NCBI RefSeq assembly: GCF_002868735.1
Contig: NZ_CP025611.1
Coordinates: 2,412,501 to 2,476,500 of the forward strand
DNA length: 64,000 nt
Source: Niveispirillum cyanobacteriorum
Lineage (GTDB): Bacteria; Pseudomonadota; Alphaproteobacteria; Azospirillales; Azospirillaceae
Direction of reading: 5' to 3'
Both the position numbers and the translations under genes were made by a program. A model generated the notes under the pieces. It made no database searches, was not told where the DNA came from, and was given only the letters and a program-made list of their open reading frames with translations. Position 1 is the first letter of the stretch, and every line of letters begins with the position of its first letter. Below are positions 51,705 to 61,330 of the stretch, in pieces.

Positions 51705-52025
51705 CTACTCGCTCTGGATCTGCTGACGCGCCGTCTCCAGAAGCGTCTCCAGTTCCTTTTCGATGCGGTGCTCGGACACATCCACGCCCTTGGCCTGGAA
51801 ATCGGTCAGGATGCGGCGGACAATGTCCTTGTGGCCCGGCTCCTCGAAATCGACGGTGACGATCTGCTTGGCATAGGCGGCCGCATCGTCGCCGGTCAGA
51901 CCCAGCAGGCCGGCGGCCCACAGGCCTGCCAGCTTGGCGCGGCGGGCGTTGATGCGGAACAGCAGTTCTTCGTCATGCTTGAACTTGTTTTCGAAGGCCT
52001 GTTCGCGTTCGTCGAACGTCGTCAT
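51705..52025 (-). CDS. F1Fo-ATPase inhibitor zeta subunit (DUF1476)
   Basis: 106 residues: TFDEREQAFENKFKHDEELLFRINARRAKLAGLWAAGLLGL, then YAKQIVTVDFEEPG and IVRRILTDFQAKGVDVSEHRIEKELETLLETARQQ. This is the full DUF1476 pattern. In Paracoccus denitrificans the N-terminal segment of zeta inhibits F1 by blocking rotation. Alphaproteobacteria-specific. Confidence 0.93.
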   Translation of the reverse strand: MTTFDEREQAFENKFKHDEELLFRINARRAKLAGLWAAGLLGLTGDDAAAYAKQIVTVDFEEPGHKDIVRRILTDFQAKGVDVSEHRIEKELETLLETARQQIQSE

Positions 52026-52164
52026 TTTTAATCCTCTGCAGGCAGGTCGAACGATAGAGCCTTGGCCCTTATATACGGCAGATGTGACATAAGCCATCAC
52101 CTGACGCATCGTCCTCACCTTTAGGATGGTGAGCCATGGGGAATTTTTGAAGGTCGACGCCGAT

Positions 52165-52917
52165 ATGTGCACCGTTGTGATCCTGCGCCGTCCCGGCCAT
52201 GACTGGCCGCTGCTGCTGGCCGGCAACCGGGATGAGATGAAGGGGCGGCCCTGGAAGCCGCCGGCCCGCCACTGGCCCGACCGGCCCGAGGTGATGGCCG
52301 GCATCGATGAGTCGGCGGGCGGGTCCTGGCTGGGTGTGAACGACCATGGCGTCGTGGCGACTGTCCTGAACCGCGAGGGTACGCTGGGGCCGATGGCTGG
52401 CAAACGCTCACGCGGCGAACTGGTGCTGGATGCCCTGGACCATGCTGATGCCGCCAGTGCCGCCGACGCCCTGGCCCACCTGGATGGCCGCGCCTACCGG
52501 CCCTTCAACCTTGTGGTGGCCGACAACCGCGATGCGTTCTGCCTGTCCCTGACCGGGGAAAGCCGGCGGGTGCGGGTGGAAACGGTCCCTGTGGGCCTGT
52601 CCATGGTCGCGGCGTCTGACCTGAACGACCCGGACCATCCTCGCCTGCGCTTCTTCCGACCGCTGTTCCAGGCGGCCCCCGCGCCTGATCCGGCGTTGGA
52701 CGATTGGTCGGGCTGGACGCCACTGCTCCGCAGTCGCATCTGGGACGGGGATGCAGGGCCACGCGGGGCCATGTGCATCGTGACGCCCAGCGGATTCGAG
52801 ACGGGCAGTTCCGCCCTGGTCGCCCTGCCTTCTATCGAAAGGCTGGGCACCAAGCCCCGCTTCCTGTTCGCACCCGGACGGCCCGATCAGGTGGCGTTCG
52901 CGCCTGTCGCCCTCTGA
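52165..52917 (+). CDS. NRDE family (TANGO2-like) protein
   Basis: 250 residues. Starts MCTVVILRR, with Cys2 as the predicted N-terminal nucleophile, and LAGNRDEMKGRPW, the NRDE signature. SWLGVNDHGVVATVLNREGTLGP and SRGELVLDAL complete the Ntn-like fold. TANGO2 relatives are linked to heme and lipid handling; bacterial function unproven. The ORF opens earlier, but ATG 52165 exposes the conserved Cys. Confidence 0.92.
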   Translation: MCTVVILRRPGHDWPLLLAGNRDEMKGRPWKPPARHWPDRPEVMAGIDESAGGSWLGVNDHGVVATVLNREGTLGPMAGKRSRGELVLDALDHADAASAADALAHLDGRAYRPFNLVVADNRDAFCLSLTGESRRVRVETVPVGLSMVAASDLNDPDHPRLRFFRPLFQAAPAPDPALDDWSGWTPLLRSRIWDGDAGPRGAMCIVTPSGFETGSSALVALPSIERLGTKPRFLFAPGRPDQVAFAPVAL

Positions 52918-53065
52918 TCACCGCCACCCAGCACTGACCCGCCCGCATCGCTGGTTTCATTGTGCGGGGGCGCGTTGCTTGCTATAGGGTTGAGCACCGG
53001 ACCCGCTGGTTTTGCCATGCGGGTCCGTCTCCCTTTGGCTGGAACGATTGCTGGACACCAGACCC

Positions 53066-53830
<765 letters not shown>

Positions 53831-53864
53831 GTTTTGATCTTCCATTGCTGAAAAGGGTTCTCCC

Positions 53865-54107
53865 ATGAAGGCCAAGGTCGTTGTGACGCTGAAGAACGGC
53901 GTGCTGGACCCGCAGGGTAAGGCCATCGGCCATGCCCTGACCAATCTGGGTTTCGATGGCGTCGGCGAAGTCCGTCAGGGCAAGCTGATCGAGCTGGAGG
54001 TCGCTGAGACCGACCCGGCCAAGGCCAAGGCCCAGATCGAGGAAATGTGCCGCAAGCTGCTGGCCAACACCGTCATCGAGAATTACTCGATCGAACTGGT
54101 GGCCTGA
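53865..54107 (+). CDS. purS: FGAM synthase small subunit PurS
   Basis: 80 residues: KAKVVVTLKNGVLDPQGKAIGHALTNLGF and VRQGKLIELEV, a complete PurS. It bridges PurQ and PurL in the three-part FGAM synthase. Normally followed by purQ, but here a terminator follows instead. Confidence 0.95.
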   Translation: MKAKVVVTLKNGVLDPQGKAIGHALTNLGFDGVGEVRQGKLIELEVAETDPAKAKAQIEEMCRKLLANTVIENYSIELVA

Positions 54108-54152
54108 TCCTGCTGCTCGCCGCAAGGTGGGTACCGGCAGCGGTGCGAATGG

Positions 54153-54180
54153 AAAGGGACGTCTTCGGACGTCCCTTTTT
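54153..54180 (+). terminator. Rho-independent terminator of purCS
   Basis: AAGGGACGTC-TTCG-GACGTCCCTT then T-run; extra-stable UUCG tetraloop, 45 bp after purS. Confidence 0.92.
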
Positions 54181-54244
54181 GCTTGTCGGGAGGGGATGTT
54201 TGCGGCCAGGGTTCGGGAAAACATCCTTCTGGGAACCTGACACG

Positions 54245-54787
54245 ATGCGCGAACGTCCCCTGACCCGCCTGTTGGCCGCCACCCTGGTCGTCATGGCGGC
54301 CCCTGTTTCGCTGACCCTGCCGGCATCGGCTGCGGGTCAGGATGATGTGCTGAAATGCCTGGGCATCGTCGATAATGGCGCCCGTCTGGCCTGTTACGAC
54401 CGCACGGTTCCGGCCCTGCGCCACACGCCGCAGCCGCCCGCCGCCCCTTCGGCCCCCGTGCCCCCGGCGGCCCCCGCCGTCGCCGCACCCGTGAACAAGG
54501 AACAGGCCTTCGGTGCCGAACGTATCGACCGCAAGGACGCCCCCGCCGGCACGGTCGCGCAGGAAGCCGAAAGCATCACGGCCAAGCTGACCAGCGTCAG
54601 CCAGCAGACGACGGACCGCTACACCTTCACCCTGGACAATGGTCAGGTCTGGTCCCAGGTCGTCGCCCGCTCCATCGCCAATGCCAAGCCGGGCAAGCTG
54701 GTGAAGATCGAGAAGGGCATGTTCGGCAGCTTCACCATGACCATCGACGGCGTCACCGGCATCATCAAGGTCCGCCGGGTGAAGTAA
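54245..54787 (+). CDS. Exported hypothetical protein with VasI-like N-terminus
   Basis: 180 residues. Signal peptide (LLAATLVVMAAPVSLTLPASA), then DDVLKCLGIVDNGARLACYD, a Cys-pair motif seen in type-VI-associated VasI and in many short alphaproteobacterial exported proteins. A Pro/Ala linker follows, and a C-terminal beta domain (AKLTSVSQQTTDRYTFTLDNGQVWSQV...GSFTMTIDGVTGIIKVRRV). No T6SS genes lie nearby. Function unknown. Confidence 0.8.
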   Translation: MRERPLTRLLAATLVVMAAPVSLTLPASAAGQDDVLKCLGIVDNGARLACYDRTVPALRHTPQPPAAPSAPVPPAAPAVAAPVNKEQAFGAERIDRKDAPAGTVAQEAESITAKLTSVSQQTTDRYTFTLDNGQVWSQVVARSIANAKPGKLVKIEKGMFGSFTMTIDGVTGIIKVRRVK

Positions 54788-54833
54788 ATTTCGCGGTCGC
54801 GTCCTCCGATTTCCCTTGATCGTGTTCCGTATT

Positions 54834-54848
54834 TGAGATTTTATCTCA
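54834..54848 (+). promoter_or_regulatory. Palindromic operator overlapping the XRE-cupin start
   Basis: TGAGAT-TTT-ATCTCA, perfect 6-bp arms, ending 3 bp before the ATG at 54852. No Shine-Dalgarno fits between, so the mRNA may be nearly leaderless and autorepressed here. Confidence 0.5.
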
Positions 54849-54851
54849 TTT

Positions 54852-55412
54852 ATGGAACAAGATATTGACACACGCCTGGCCGCGCGTCTGGCGCAACTGC
54901 GCCGTGATGCCGGCTGGTCACTCGACGATCTGGCGGCGCGCAGCGGCGTGCCCAAGGCCACCCTGTCCCGGCTGGAACGGGGGGAGACCAGCCCCACGGC
55001 CAGCCTGCTGGGCAAGCTCTGCGCCGCCCATGGCCGCCCCATGTCCCGCCTTCTGGCAGAGGTGGAGGCCGAACCCGCCCTGCTGATCCGAGCGGCGGAC
55101 CAGCCCGTCTGGACCGATCCCACCAACGGCTTCGTACGCCGGTCCCTGTCGCCGCCCGCATCGGGGCTGGAGACGGAGATGATCCACGGCACCCTGCCGC
55201 CCGGTACCATCATCGATTATGACGCCCCGCCCATGCCGGGCCTGGAACAGCATATCTGGCTGCTGGAAGGCCGGCTGGAATACCGGCTGGACGGCGTGGC
55301 GCATGTGCTGGAACCGGGCGATGTCCTGCGCTTCCGGCTTTACGGCGCCTCGCGCTTCCACGCACTGGGCGACGCGCCCAGCCGCTACATCATCGCCATC
55401 ACCCGACCCTGA
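54852..55412 (+). CDS. XRE-family regulator with C-terminal cupin
   Basis: 186 residues. HTH: GWSLDDLAARSGVPKATLSRLERGETSPTASLLGKLCAAHG (about 20-60). Cupin: LPPGTIIDYDAPPMPGLEQHIWLLEGRLEYRLDG...LEPGDVLRFRLYGASRFHALG (about 115-180). This architecture usually senses a small metabolite and represses adjacent genes; the acetyltransferase gene 10 bp downstream is the natural target. Confidence 0.92.
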   Translation: MEQDIDTRLAARLAQLRRDAGWSLDDLAARSGVPKATLSRLERGETSPTASLLGKLCAAHGRPMSRLLAEVEAEPALLIRAADQPVWTDPTNGFVRRSLSPPASGLETEMIHGTLPPGTIIDYDAPPMPGLEQHIWLLEGRLEYRLDGVAHVLEPGDVLRFRLYGASRFHALGDAPSRYIIAITRP

Positions 55413-55422
55413 AGGTTCATCC

Positions 55423-56403
55423 ATGCGTTACGACATTGTCACGGCTGGCCCGGAGGATTTCGCGGCGGCAGTACCGGATCTTGCCCATGTCCTGGCGGCT
55501 TGCGTCGCCAATGGGGCCGCCGTCGGCTTCATCCCGCCCCTGGACCTGGACGCTGCCGCCGCCTTCTGGCACGGGCAGGAAGGGGCCGTGCGGACGGGGG
55601 AGAAGCATATTCTGCTGGCCGTGACAGAGACGGGCCGCATCATCGGCACGGTCACCCTGGCCTTGGCGCCACAGGTGAACGGCACCCACCGGGCGGAGAT
55701 TGCCAAGATGCTGGTGCATCCCGATGCGCGGCGTCAGGGGGTGGCGGCCAGCCTGCTGAAACGCGCGGAGCAGGTGGCACGGTCCAAGGGCCGCCGGCTG
55801 CTGGTGCTGGATACGCGCGAAGGCGATGATGCCGAACGTCTTTATGCCCGCCTGGGCTGGCAAAGCTGCGGCACCATCCCGGATTATGCCCTGAATGGCG
55901 ACGGCACCAGCCACACGACCCATGTCATGTACCGGCAATTGCCGCCGCCACCCGCCGGCCTGATGATTGAGCACAGCCACCCCGATTCCCCCGACGCGGT
56001 TCCCCTGATCGACGCCCTGTCCGCCGATCTGGCCGCCCGTTTCGGCAGCGACGGGCGCGGCGGACTGGCGGGATGGGACGCGGTGGCGGACCGGTCCCTG
56101 TTCGCCCTGGCACGTCTGGACGGTGTGGCCGTGGGCTGCGGCGCCGTGCGCCCCTTCGACGGGGAGGTGGCGGAAATCAAGCGCATGTATGCAGTGCCAG
56201 GCAGTGCAGGCGTCGGCGCGGCGGTTCTGTCCTTCCTGGAGGAAGGGGCGCGGCGGCTGGGCTATCGCCGGCTGCTGCTGGAAACCCGCTGGGCCAATGA
56301 CCGGGCCGTCTCCTTCTACCGCCGCCATGGCTACCGGCTTGTGCCTAACTACGGAACCTATCAGGGACGGGCGGAATCCGCCTGCTTTGGCAAGATATTG
56401 TAG
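55423..56403 (+). CDS. Tandem GNAT-family N-acetyltransferase
   Basis: 326 residues with two GNAT domains. The first (about 1-165) has the acetyl-CoA loop EIAKMLVHPDARRQGVAASLLKRAE. The second (about 180-326) has AEIKRMYAVPGSAGVGAAVLSFLEEGARRLGYRRLLLETR, where the usual Arg/Gln-x-x-Gly-x-Gly loop is weakened (GSAGVG), and RAVSFYRRHGYRLVPNYG. One domain may be structural. Likely co-expressed with the XRE-cupin regulator. Confidence 0.9.
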   Translation: MRYDIVTAGPEDFAAAVPDLAHVLAACVANGAAVGFIPPLDLDAAAAFWHGQEGAVRTGEKHILLAVTETGRIIGTVTLALAPQVNGTHRAEIAKMLVHPDARRQGVAASLLKRAEQVARSKGRRLLVLDTREGDDAERLYARLGWQSCGTIPDYALNGDGTSHTTHVMYRQLPPPPAGLMIEHSHPDSPDAVPLIDALSADLAARFGSDGRGGLAGWDAVADRSLFALARLDGVAVGCGAVRPFDGEVAEIKRMYAVPGSAGVGAAVLSFLEEGARRLGYRRLLLETRWANDRAVSFYRRHGYRLVPNYGTYQGRAESACFGKIL

Positions 56404-56495
56404 GCCAAACCCACTGCCGCCCGTACAGGTTGACGCAAAGGGCGCATCTGGTCAGGATGCGGCCCAGTGGATACCAGGGTTTGGGGGATTGGGAG

Positions 56496-57251
56496 ATGGC
56501 ACGGCTGAAGGATCGCGTGGCCCTGATCACGGGTGCGGGCAACAATATCGGTCGGGCCGTGGCCCTGGCCTTTGCCCGCGAAGGGGCCGACCTGATCCTG
56601 CAATATGAGGATGACGCCCAGTCGAATGCCGTCAGCGAACTGTCGCGGGAGGTGGAACGCCACGGTCGCCGCGTGCTGGCGCTGCGCACCGACGTGACCA
56701 ATGCCGACGGCGCCTATGGGCTGGTTGAAACTGCCGTCACGGGTCTGGGCCGCGTCGATATTCTGGTCAACAATGCCGGGCTGCGGCCCGCCATTTCCTT
56801 CATCGACACCACCGCCGAACAGTTCGACATGGTGATGGCGGCCAATGTGCGCTCGGCCTTCATGATGACGCGCATGATCCTGCCACTGATGTTTGCGCAG
56901 AATTACGGGCGCATCGTCACCACCGTGTCGGATGTCGCCTATCACGGCGCACCCGGCTACACGCTCTATGGTGCGGCCGCCGGTGCGCTGCTGGGCTTCA
57001 CCCGCAGCCTGGTCCACGATATCGGCCCGCGCAACGTCACCGCCAATTGCGTGGCCCCCGGCGCCATCGATCCCAAGGCAGGGTCCGCCGTGGCCCAGGC
57101 CGGGGTGGATGCCCTGCGCCGCGCCCTGCCCAGCCAGCGCCTGGGCAGCGTCGACGATGTCACGCCCGCCTATCTCTTCCTGGCATCCGACGATGCCCAC
57201 CACATGATCGGCCAGTGCATCAGCCCCTGCGGCGGGGCCGTGATGCTGTGA
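56496..57251 (+). CDS. SDR-family oxidoreductase with substituted catalytic Lys
   Basis: 251 residues. Cofactor motif TGAGNNIGRAVALAFAREGA and VNNAGLRP are intact. The active-site segment reads TTVSDVAYHGAPGYTLYGAAAGALLGFTRSLVHDIGPRNVTANCVAPGAI: the Ser and Tyr regions remain, but aligning to YxxxK places Ala (YGAAA) where Lys is expected. Activity is therefore doubtful or altered. The C-terminus (AYLFLASDDAHHMIGQCISPCGG) is normal for the classical family. Confidence 0.88.
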   Translation: MARLKDRVALITGAGNNIGRAVALAFAREGADLILQYEDDAQSNAVSELSREVERHGRRVLALRTDVTNADGAYGLVETAVTGLGRVDILVNNAGLRPAISFIDTTAEQFDMVMAANVRSAFMMTRMILPLMFAQNYGRIVTTVSDVAYHGAPGYTLYGAAAGALLGFTRSLVHDIGPRNVTANCVAPGAIDPKAGSAVAQAGVDALRRALPSQRLGSVDDVTPAYLFLASDDAHHMIGQCISPCGGAVML

Positions 57252-57869
57252 TCACACCTGGATCGGGTCGCTCGGCCCTAACAGGTCCGGGTAACCCTTC
57301 ACCCAGATATTACCATCCTCCACACTGACCCCGGCCCCGAACCGGCGCAGCAGATCCAGTGCCGGTTCCATATCCGGCAGCATGGTGACACCCGTCCGCC
57401 CCGGACTGTTCAGTCCGGCCAGCAGCAGGCCCATGCCCTTTGACGGACCCAGCCCTTCATGCAGCGCCGGTATCGGCCATGGCGTGCCCGTGATGGTGCC
57501 CGGCAGCAGGTCACCCCGGCGCACGGTCAGCCGCGCGCCCACCCGCTCCAACGCCGGACGCAAGCCAGTCAGCGACACCGACTCGGCCGCCAGGACGGCT
57601 GTGACATCATGCGCGGCCAGCGCACCGGTCAGCAGCGGCACCGCTCCAGGCCGTGCCGTCAGGTCCAGAACACGGTCTGGCTCGCACCACCCACCCATCC
57701 CCCTTCCCTGCACCCGCCAGGTCTCCCCCGCCGCCACTGTGGCGCCCAGGGCCGTCAGCGCGGGCATCAGCGCGGCCAGCCCGTGCGCGTCACGGACATG
57801 CACATGCGTGCCGCCACGCGCCAGGGCGGCCAGGATCAGGGCCAGGGAGGGCAGGTCGATCGCAGACAT
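57252..57869 (-). CDS. Half-length EPSP-synthase-like protein
   Basis: 205 residues, about half of AroA (~430). Pattern HVHVRDAHGLAALMPALTALGATVAAGETWRVQGRGMGG, then AVPLLTGALAAHDVTAVLAAESVSLTGLRPALERVGARLTVRRGDLLPGTITG, HEGLGPSKGMGLLLAGLNSPGRTGVT, matches the N-terminal lobe and hinge. The GDKSxSHR substrate motif is missing. No frameshift is seen, so this is a maintained short protein. ATG 57869 with GAAGG. Not the functional aroA. Confidence 0.7.
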   Translation of the reverse strand: MSAIDLPSLALILAALARGGTHVHVRDAHGLAALMPALTALGATVAAGETWRVQGRGMGGWCEPDRVLDLTARPGAVPLLTGALAAHDVTAVLAAESVSLTGLRPALERVGARLTVRRGDLLPGTITGTPWPIPALHEGLGPSKGMGLLLAGLNSPGRTGVTMLPDMEPALDLLRRFGAGVSVEDGNIWVKGYPDLLGPSDPIQV

Positions 57870-58079
57870 GATCCGGCCTTCGGTGGGGGGATTTATGGGG
57901 ACCGGGCATAGCATGGACGGACGGTGCCGCAAAGCATGCCGGCCCCGTTTCGGGGGCCTCGCATGGCGGCACCACGCGCAAACCGTGACAGTTCCGTTTG
58001 ACAGGGGCGCGTAGCCATGGCAGATGCGGCCTGAACCGCGGCGCATGTCCAGGCGCGCGTGATTGACGGAGGTATTGCC

Positions 58080-58484
58080 GTGGCCAAGGCCGAGTGGGGT
58101 ATCAAGCGCATCTGCCCGAATTGCGGCGGGCGTTATTATGACATGAAGAAGGACCCGCCGACCTGCCCGTCGTGCGGTACCGTGTTCGATCCCGAAGCGC
58201 TGCTGAAGTCGCGCCGCGCCCGTCCCATGCCGGTGGAGGACGCCAAGAAGGTGGTCGCCCCGCGTGACGATGAGGAAGCGTTGGATACGGAGGTCGAGGA
58301 GGAACTGGACGAGGCCGCCGATATCGCCGATGACGATGTCGATGTCGCCGACGAGCTGGAAGCCGACGAGGTCGATGACGGCGTGGGCGAGGACGAGGAT
58401 GTCCTGCTGGAAGATGCCGACGAGCTGGATGACGGTGACGACATGGGCGAAGTGGTCGATGTCGAGGGTGATGAGGAGGTCTGA
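58080..58484 (+). CDS. TIGR02300 family (FYDLN acidic) protein
   Basis: 134 residues. WGIKRICPNCGGRYYDMKKDPPTCPSCGTVFDPEAL has two CxxC pairs around the (F/Y)YDLN-like motif (a zinc ribbon). The C-terminal half is nearly all Asp, Glu, Val and Ala. Alphaproteobacteria-specific, function unknown. GTG start with GGAGG. Confidence 0.93.
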   Translation: MAKAEWGIKRICPNCGGRYYDMKKDPPTCPSCGTVFDPEALLKSRRARPMPVEDAKKVVAPRDDEEALDTEVEEELDEAADIADDDVDVADELEADEVDDGVGEDEDVLLEDADELDDGDDMGEVVDVEGDEEV

Positions 58485-58612
58485 TCCTCCCCCGTGCGGG
58501 CCGGGGATGTCAAAAATCCGTCACCGGCCCGAATTTTCCGCTTGCATCAATGCGCGAGTTTCTAGATAAACCCGCGCACGGCGCTGACGACCCAGACAGC
58601 GCCAACAGTTTC

Positions 58613-58688
<76 letters not shown>

Positions 58689-58694
58689 AATCGA

Positions 58695-58724
58695 AAAGGC
58701 TCCGCTGGAAACAGCGGGGCCTTT
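58695..58724 (+). terminator. Terminator of tRNA-Ala
   Basis: AAAGGC.CCGCTG-GAAA-CAGCGG.GCCTTT with a T-G pair, 7 bp after the CCA end. Confidence 0.8.
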
Positions 58725-58733
58725 ATCGTTTCC

Positions 58734-59112
58734 GGCGCCTGACAAATGACGGGTCCGCTTCTGGCCAGGGGGATGGAGCCACCGGGCTGGATTACCGCTA
58801 TTTCAGCCCTCGGGTCGCTGCTGATGCCCGCTGTCCGACCGATATTCGTTGCGGGATCGCAAATAAAAATCCCGAACTATGCACCATTGGTCCCATGCCA
58901 CTTCCCCCCGGTGGCCTTTGATTCGTTACATTTCCGCCCCTATAAGTGCCGGCCAGGGGCGTTACTTGGGTGTCGAAATCCAAACCCCGAATGGACTAGC
59001 CAAAACGGATATGAATTCACGGATCGGCCCCAGGCCGGTCACGGCGAAGCCATGATCAGGCGGGTAAATCCAAAGGCAGGGGCGGCAACCATCCTTTGTG
59101 GATCGAGAAAAA
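58734..59112. other. Long leader/intergenic region before the RTX-repeat gene
   Basis: About 380 bp with no convincing gene; small frames lack ribosome sites. An A-rich run (near 58860-58868), TTCGTTACATTTCCGCCCCTATAAG (a possible promoter with TATAAG as -10, near 58920-58946) and short GC stems such as GGCC-CCA-GGCC near 59025 occur. No riboswitch family was recognised. Confidence 0.35.
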
Positions 59113-60231
59113 ATGTCTGGTAGCTTGCGGGCGGGTACGCCCAACGATGATACGCTGCTTTCCCAGTCGCCGCGCGACACGCTGGCCGGCGGCGCCGGCG
59201 ACGATATCTATGATGTCCTGCATTACGGCACCATGGTGCGGGAGCTGCAGGATGGTGGCCACGATGTCGTGGTCGCCCATATCGACTATGTCCTCCCCGA
59301 CTTTGTGGAGGATTTGGTCCTGGACTATGCCACGCGCGGGCATCAGCCCAACCCGGCCAGCGCCGGCGCCCTGATCGGCATCGGCAACCGTATGGACAAC
59401 ACCATCGCGGGCAACGCCCTGAACAATGTTATCAAGGGCATGGTCGGTAACGATACGCTGCTGGGCAATGGCGGCGATGACGTCCTGGAGGGCGGCGACG
59501 GTAATGACCTGCTGTCCGGCGGGTCCGGCAATGACACGCTTTATGGCGGGACCGGGAATGATGATCTGGCCGGCGGCATCGGTGATGATGTCATCATCGG
59601 CGGGGCCGGCGATGATCGCATTTTTGGCAATGATGGTCTGGATGTGGTCCGCTATGACGGACGCCTGGGCTTTATCGGCGGCGACCATGCCTATATCCGC
59701 GATGCCAATGGCGGCATCACCGTCAGCAGCGTCAATGGCGACGGGGTCGACACCCTGACCGGTGTTGAACTGGTGGTGTTCGGTCTGGATGTGCTGGTCA
59801 ATAGCCTTCCCACGTCCGGCACGGCCCGCAACGGCTTTGATGAGAAGCTGTACCTGTCGATGAATGCCGACGTGGCCAATGCCGTCCGCAATGGCGGCAT
59901 CGCCAGCGGTCTGGAACATTTCCGCCAGTTCGGGGAACGCGAAGGGCGTGATCCCAACGCGCTGTTCGACACGGACTATTACCTTGCCAACAACAATGAT
60001 GTGGCCGCCGCGGTTGCGCGCGGGCAGACCACGGCCTGGTCGCATTACAGCAATTATGGCTGGAAGGAAGGGCGCGACCCGTCGGCCTATTTCAACACCC
60101 GCGCCTATCTGGAGACCAATGACGATGTCGGAGCCAGCGGCATGAACCCGCTGCTGCATTTCCTGCATATCGGCGCCGACCAGGGGCGGCTGGCCCAGTT
60201 ATCCAACAGCACGCTGGACTGGATCGGGTGA
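59113..60231 (+). CDS. RTX-repeat calcium-binding protein
   Basis: 372 residues. Nonapeptide RTX repeats in two blocks: [14 protein letters not shown] (residue ~22) and a main tract [61 protein letters not shown] (about 110-180), a calcium-filled beta-roll. The C-terminus has three ~45-residue repeats of FD-YYL-N-DV-AA--G-SHY-GW-EGRDP type, common in secreted proteins of sphingomonads and azospirilla. No signal peptide; type I secretion is likely. Confidence 0.9.
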   Translation: MSGSLRAGTPNDDTLLSQSPRDTLAGGAGDDIYDVLHYGTMVRELQDGGHDVVVAHIDYVLPDFVEDLVLDYATRGHQPNPASAGALIGIGNRMDNTIAGNALNNVIKGMVGNDTLLGNGGDDVLEGGDGNDLLSGGSGNDTLYGGTGNDDLAGGIGDDVIIGGAGDDRIFGNDGLDVVRYDGRLGFIGGDHAYIRDANGGITVSSVNGDGVDTLTGVELVVFGLDVLVNSLPTSGTARNGFDEKLYLSMNADVANAVRNGGIASGLEHFRQFGEREGRDPNALFDTDYYLANNNDVAAAVARGQTTAWSHYSNYGWKEGRDPSAYFNTRAYLETNDDVGASGMNPLLHFLHIGADQGRLAQLSNSTLDWIG

Positions 60232-60372
60232 CACCCGAGGACCAGCACGCACAAGCCGCGTCTTTTTGTCCCGTGACAGAGTGCAGGACGCGGCGTAGCA
60301 AATGAGGGTGGCCGTGCCGATAAGCGGGCGGCCATTCCTTTATCTACGCAGCCGCTTTTATACAGGTGCGTC

Positions 60373-60498
60373 ATGTATGTTGTTTACATGCTGCTGGGCA
60401 TGCTGGTTGGCCTGCCCTTTGCCGGTGTCTTCTATTACGCCATCTGGATGTTCCTGACCGGTGGCGATCCCGGTGGCGGGGACAGCAGCCCCTTCTGA
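60373..60498 (+). CDS. Short single-pass membrane protein
   Basis: 41 residues: MYVVYMLLGMLVGLPFAGVFYYAIWMFLTGGDPGGGDSSPF. One strong membrane helix and a Gly-rich tail. AGGTG ribosome site; ends 4 bp before the protease start, so translation is coupled. No family recognised. Confidence 0.6.
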   Translation: MYVVYMLLGMLVGLPFAGVFYYAIWMFLTGGDPGGGDSSPF

Positions 60499-60502
60499 TC
60501 CC

Positions 60503-61243
60503 ATGCGCCGCCTGACGACCCTGATCCTGACCCTTGCCACCCTGGCGTCGCCGGGTCTGGCGCAGGATATGCGCGCGCCAGGCGTTGCCGCGGATGACAG
60601 CCGCCAGATTGTCGATATTACCGGCCCACCCTGGAACAGCATCGCGCGGGTACAGACCAATATCGGCGGCAAATGTACCGGCACCGTGATCGGCCCGCGT
60701 CTGGTGCTGACCGCCGCCCATTGCCTGTACAATCCCCGCACCCGCCGCCTGCTGGCAGCGGGCTCGCTACATGTGCTGCTGGGCTATGAGCGGGGGGACT
60801 ACAAGACCCACCTGACGGTCGATGCCCTGCATGTCCCCACCGCCTATGACGGGACGAAGCCGGGGGAGAGCGTGCGCCATGACTGGGCATTGCTGCGCCT
60901 GTCGGCGCCGGCGGATGTCCCCGTCCTGGCCCCTGCCTCCCGCGCCGCCGCGTCGGGAGATAGCGTGGCCCTGGCCGGGTTCAGCCAGGATCGTGTGCAT
61001 CTGCTGATGGCCGATCGCGACTGTGCGGTCACAGCACAGGGCAAACCGGCGGGACCGGGGGGAATGCTGATCTTCCATTCCTGTTCGGCCAGCCGGGGCA
61101 CCAGCGGCGGGCCGCTGCTGGTCCGCACCGACGGGCAATGGCGCTTGGGCGGCGTGAATGTCGGCATTACCGCCCAGGCCGGCAATCTGGCCATCTGGCC
61201 CGATGGGCTGGACGGCGCCATCAAGGCGCTTTCCGCACCCTGA
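60503..61243 (+). CDS. Trypsin-like serine protease, exported
   Basis: 246 residues with signal peptide (LTTLILTLATLASPGLA). Catalytic triad: His in LTAAHCLYN, Asp in RHDWALLRL, Ser in RGTSGGPLL. Cys pairs (GKCTG/AAHC; DRDC/FHSC) fit S1 disulfides. Periplasmic or secreted. Similar to V8-like and alphaproteobacterial trypsin proteins; short, with no extra domains. Confidence 0.92.
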   Translation: MRRLTTLILTLATLASPGLAQDMRAPGVAADDSRQIVDITGPPWNSIARVQTNIGGKCTGTVIGPRLVLTAAHCLYNPRTRRLLAAGSLHVLLGYERGDYKTHLTVDALHVPTAYDGTKPGESVRHDWALLRLSAPADVPVLAPASRAAASGDSVALAGFSQDRVHLLMADRDCAVTAQGKPAGPGGMLIFHSCSASRGTSGGPLLVRTDGQWRLGGVNVGITAQAGNLAIWPDGLDGAIKALSAP

Positions 61244-61330
61244 TGCGGGCAAGACTTTCCCCGCATTGCGGAAATAGCCTATAGTCGGCGCAACGCCTTT
61301 TCCAATCGCCCGTGGAAAGAACTGCTGCTT

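Noticed and set aside
58940-59110. Possible c-di-GMP or cobalamin riboswitch before the RTX gene
   Set aside because: Conserved core sequences of those families could not be matched; left as unassigned leader.
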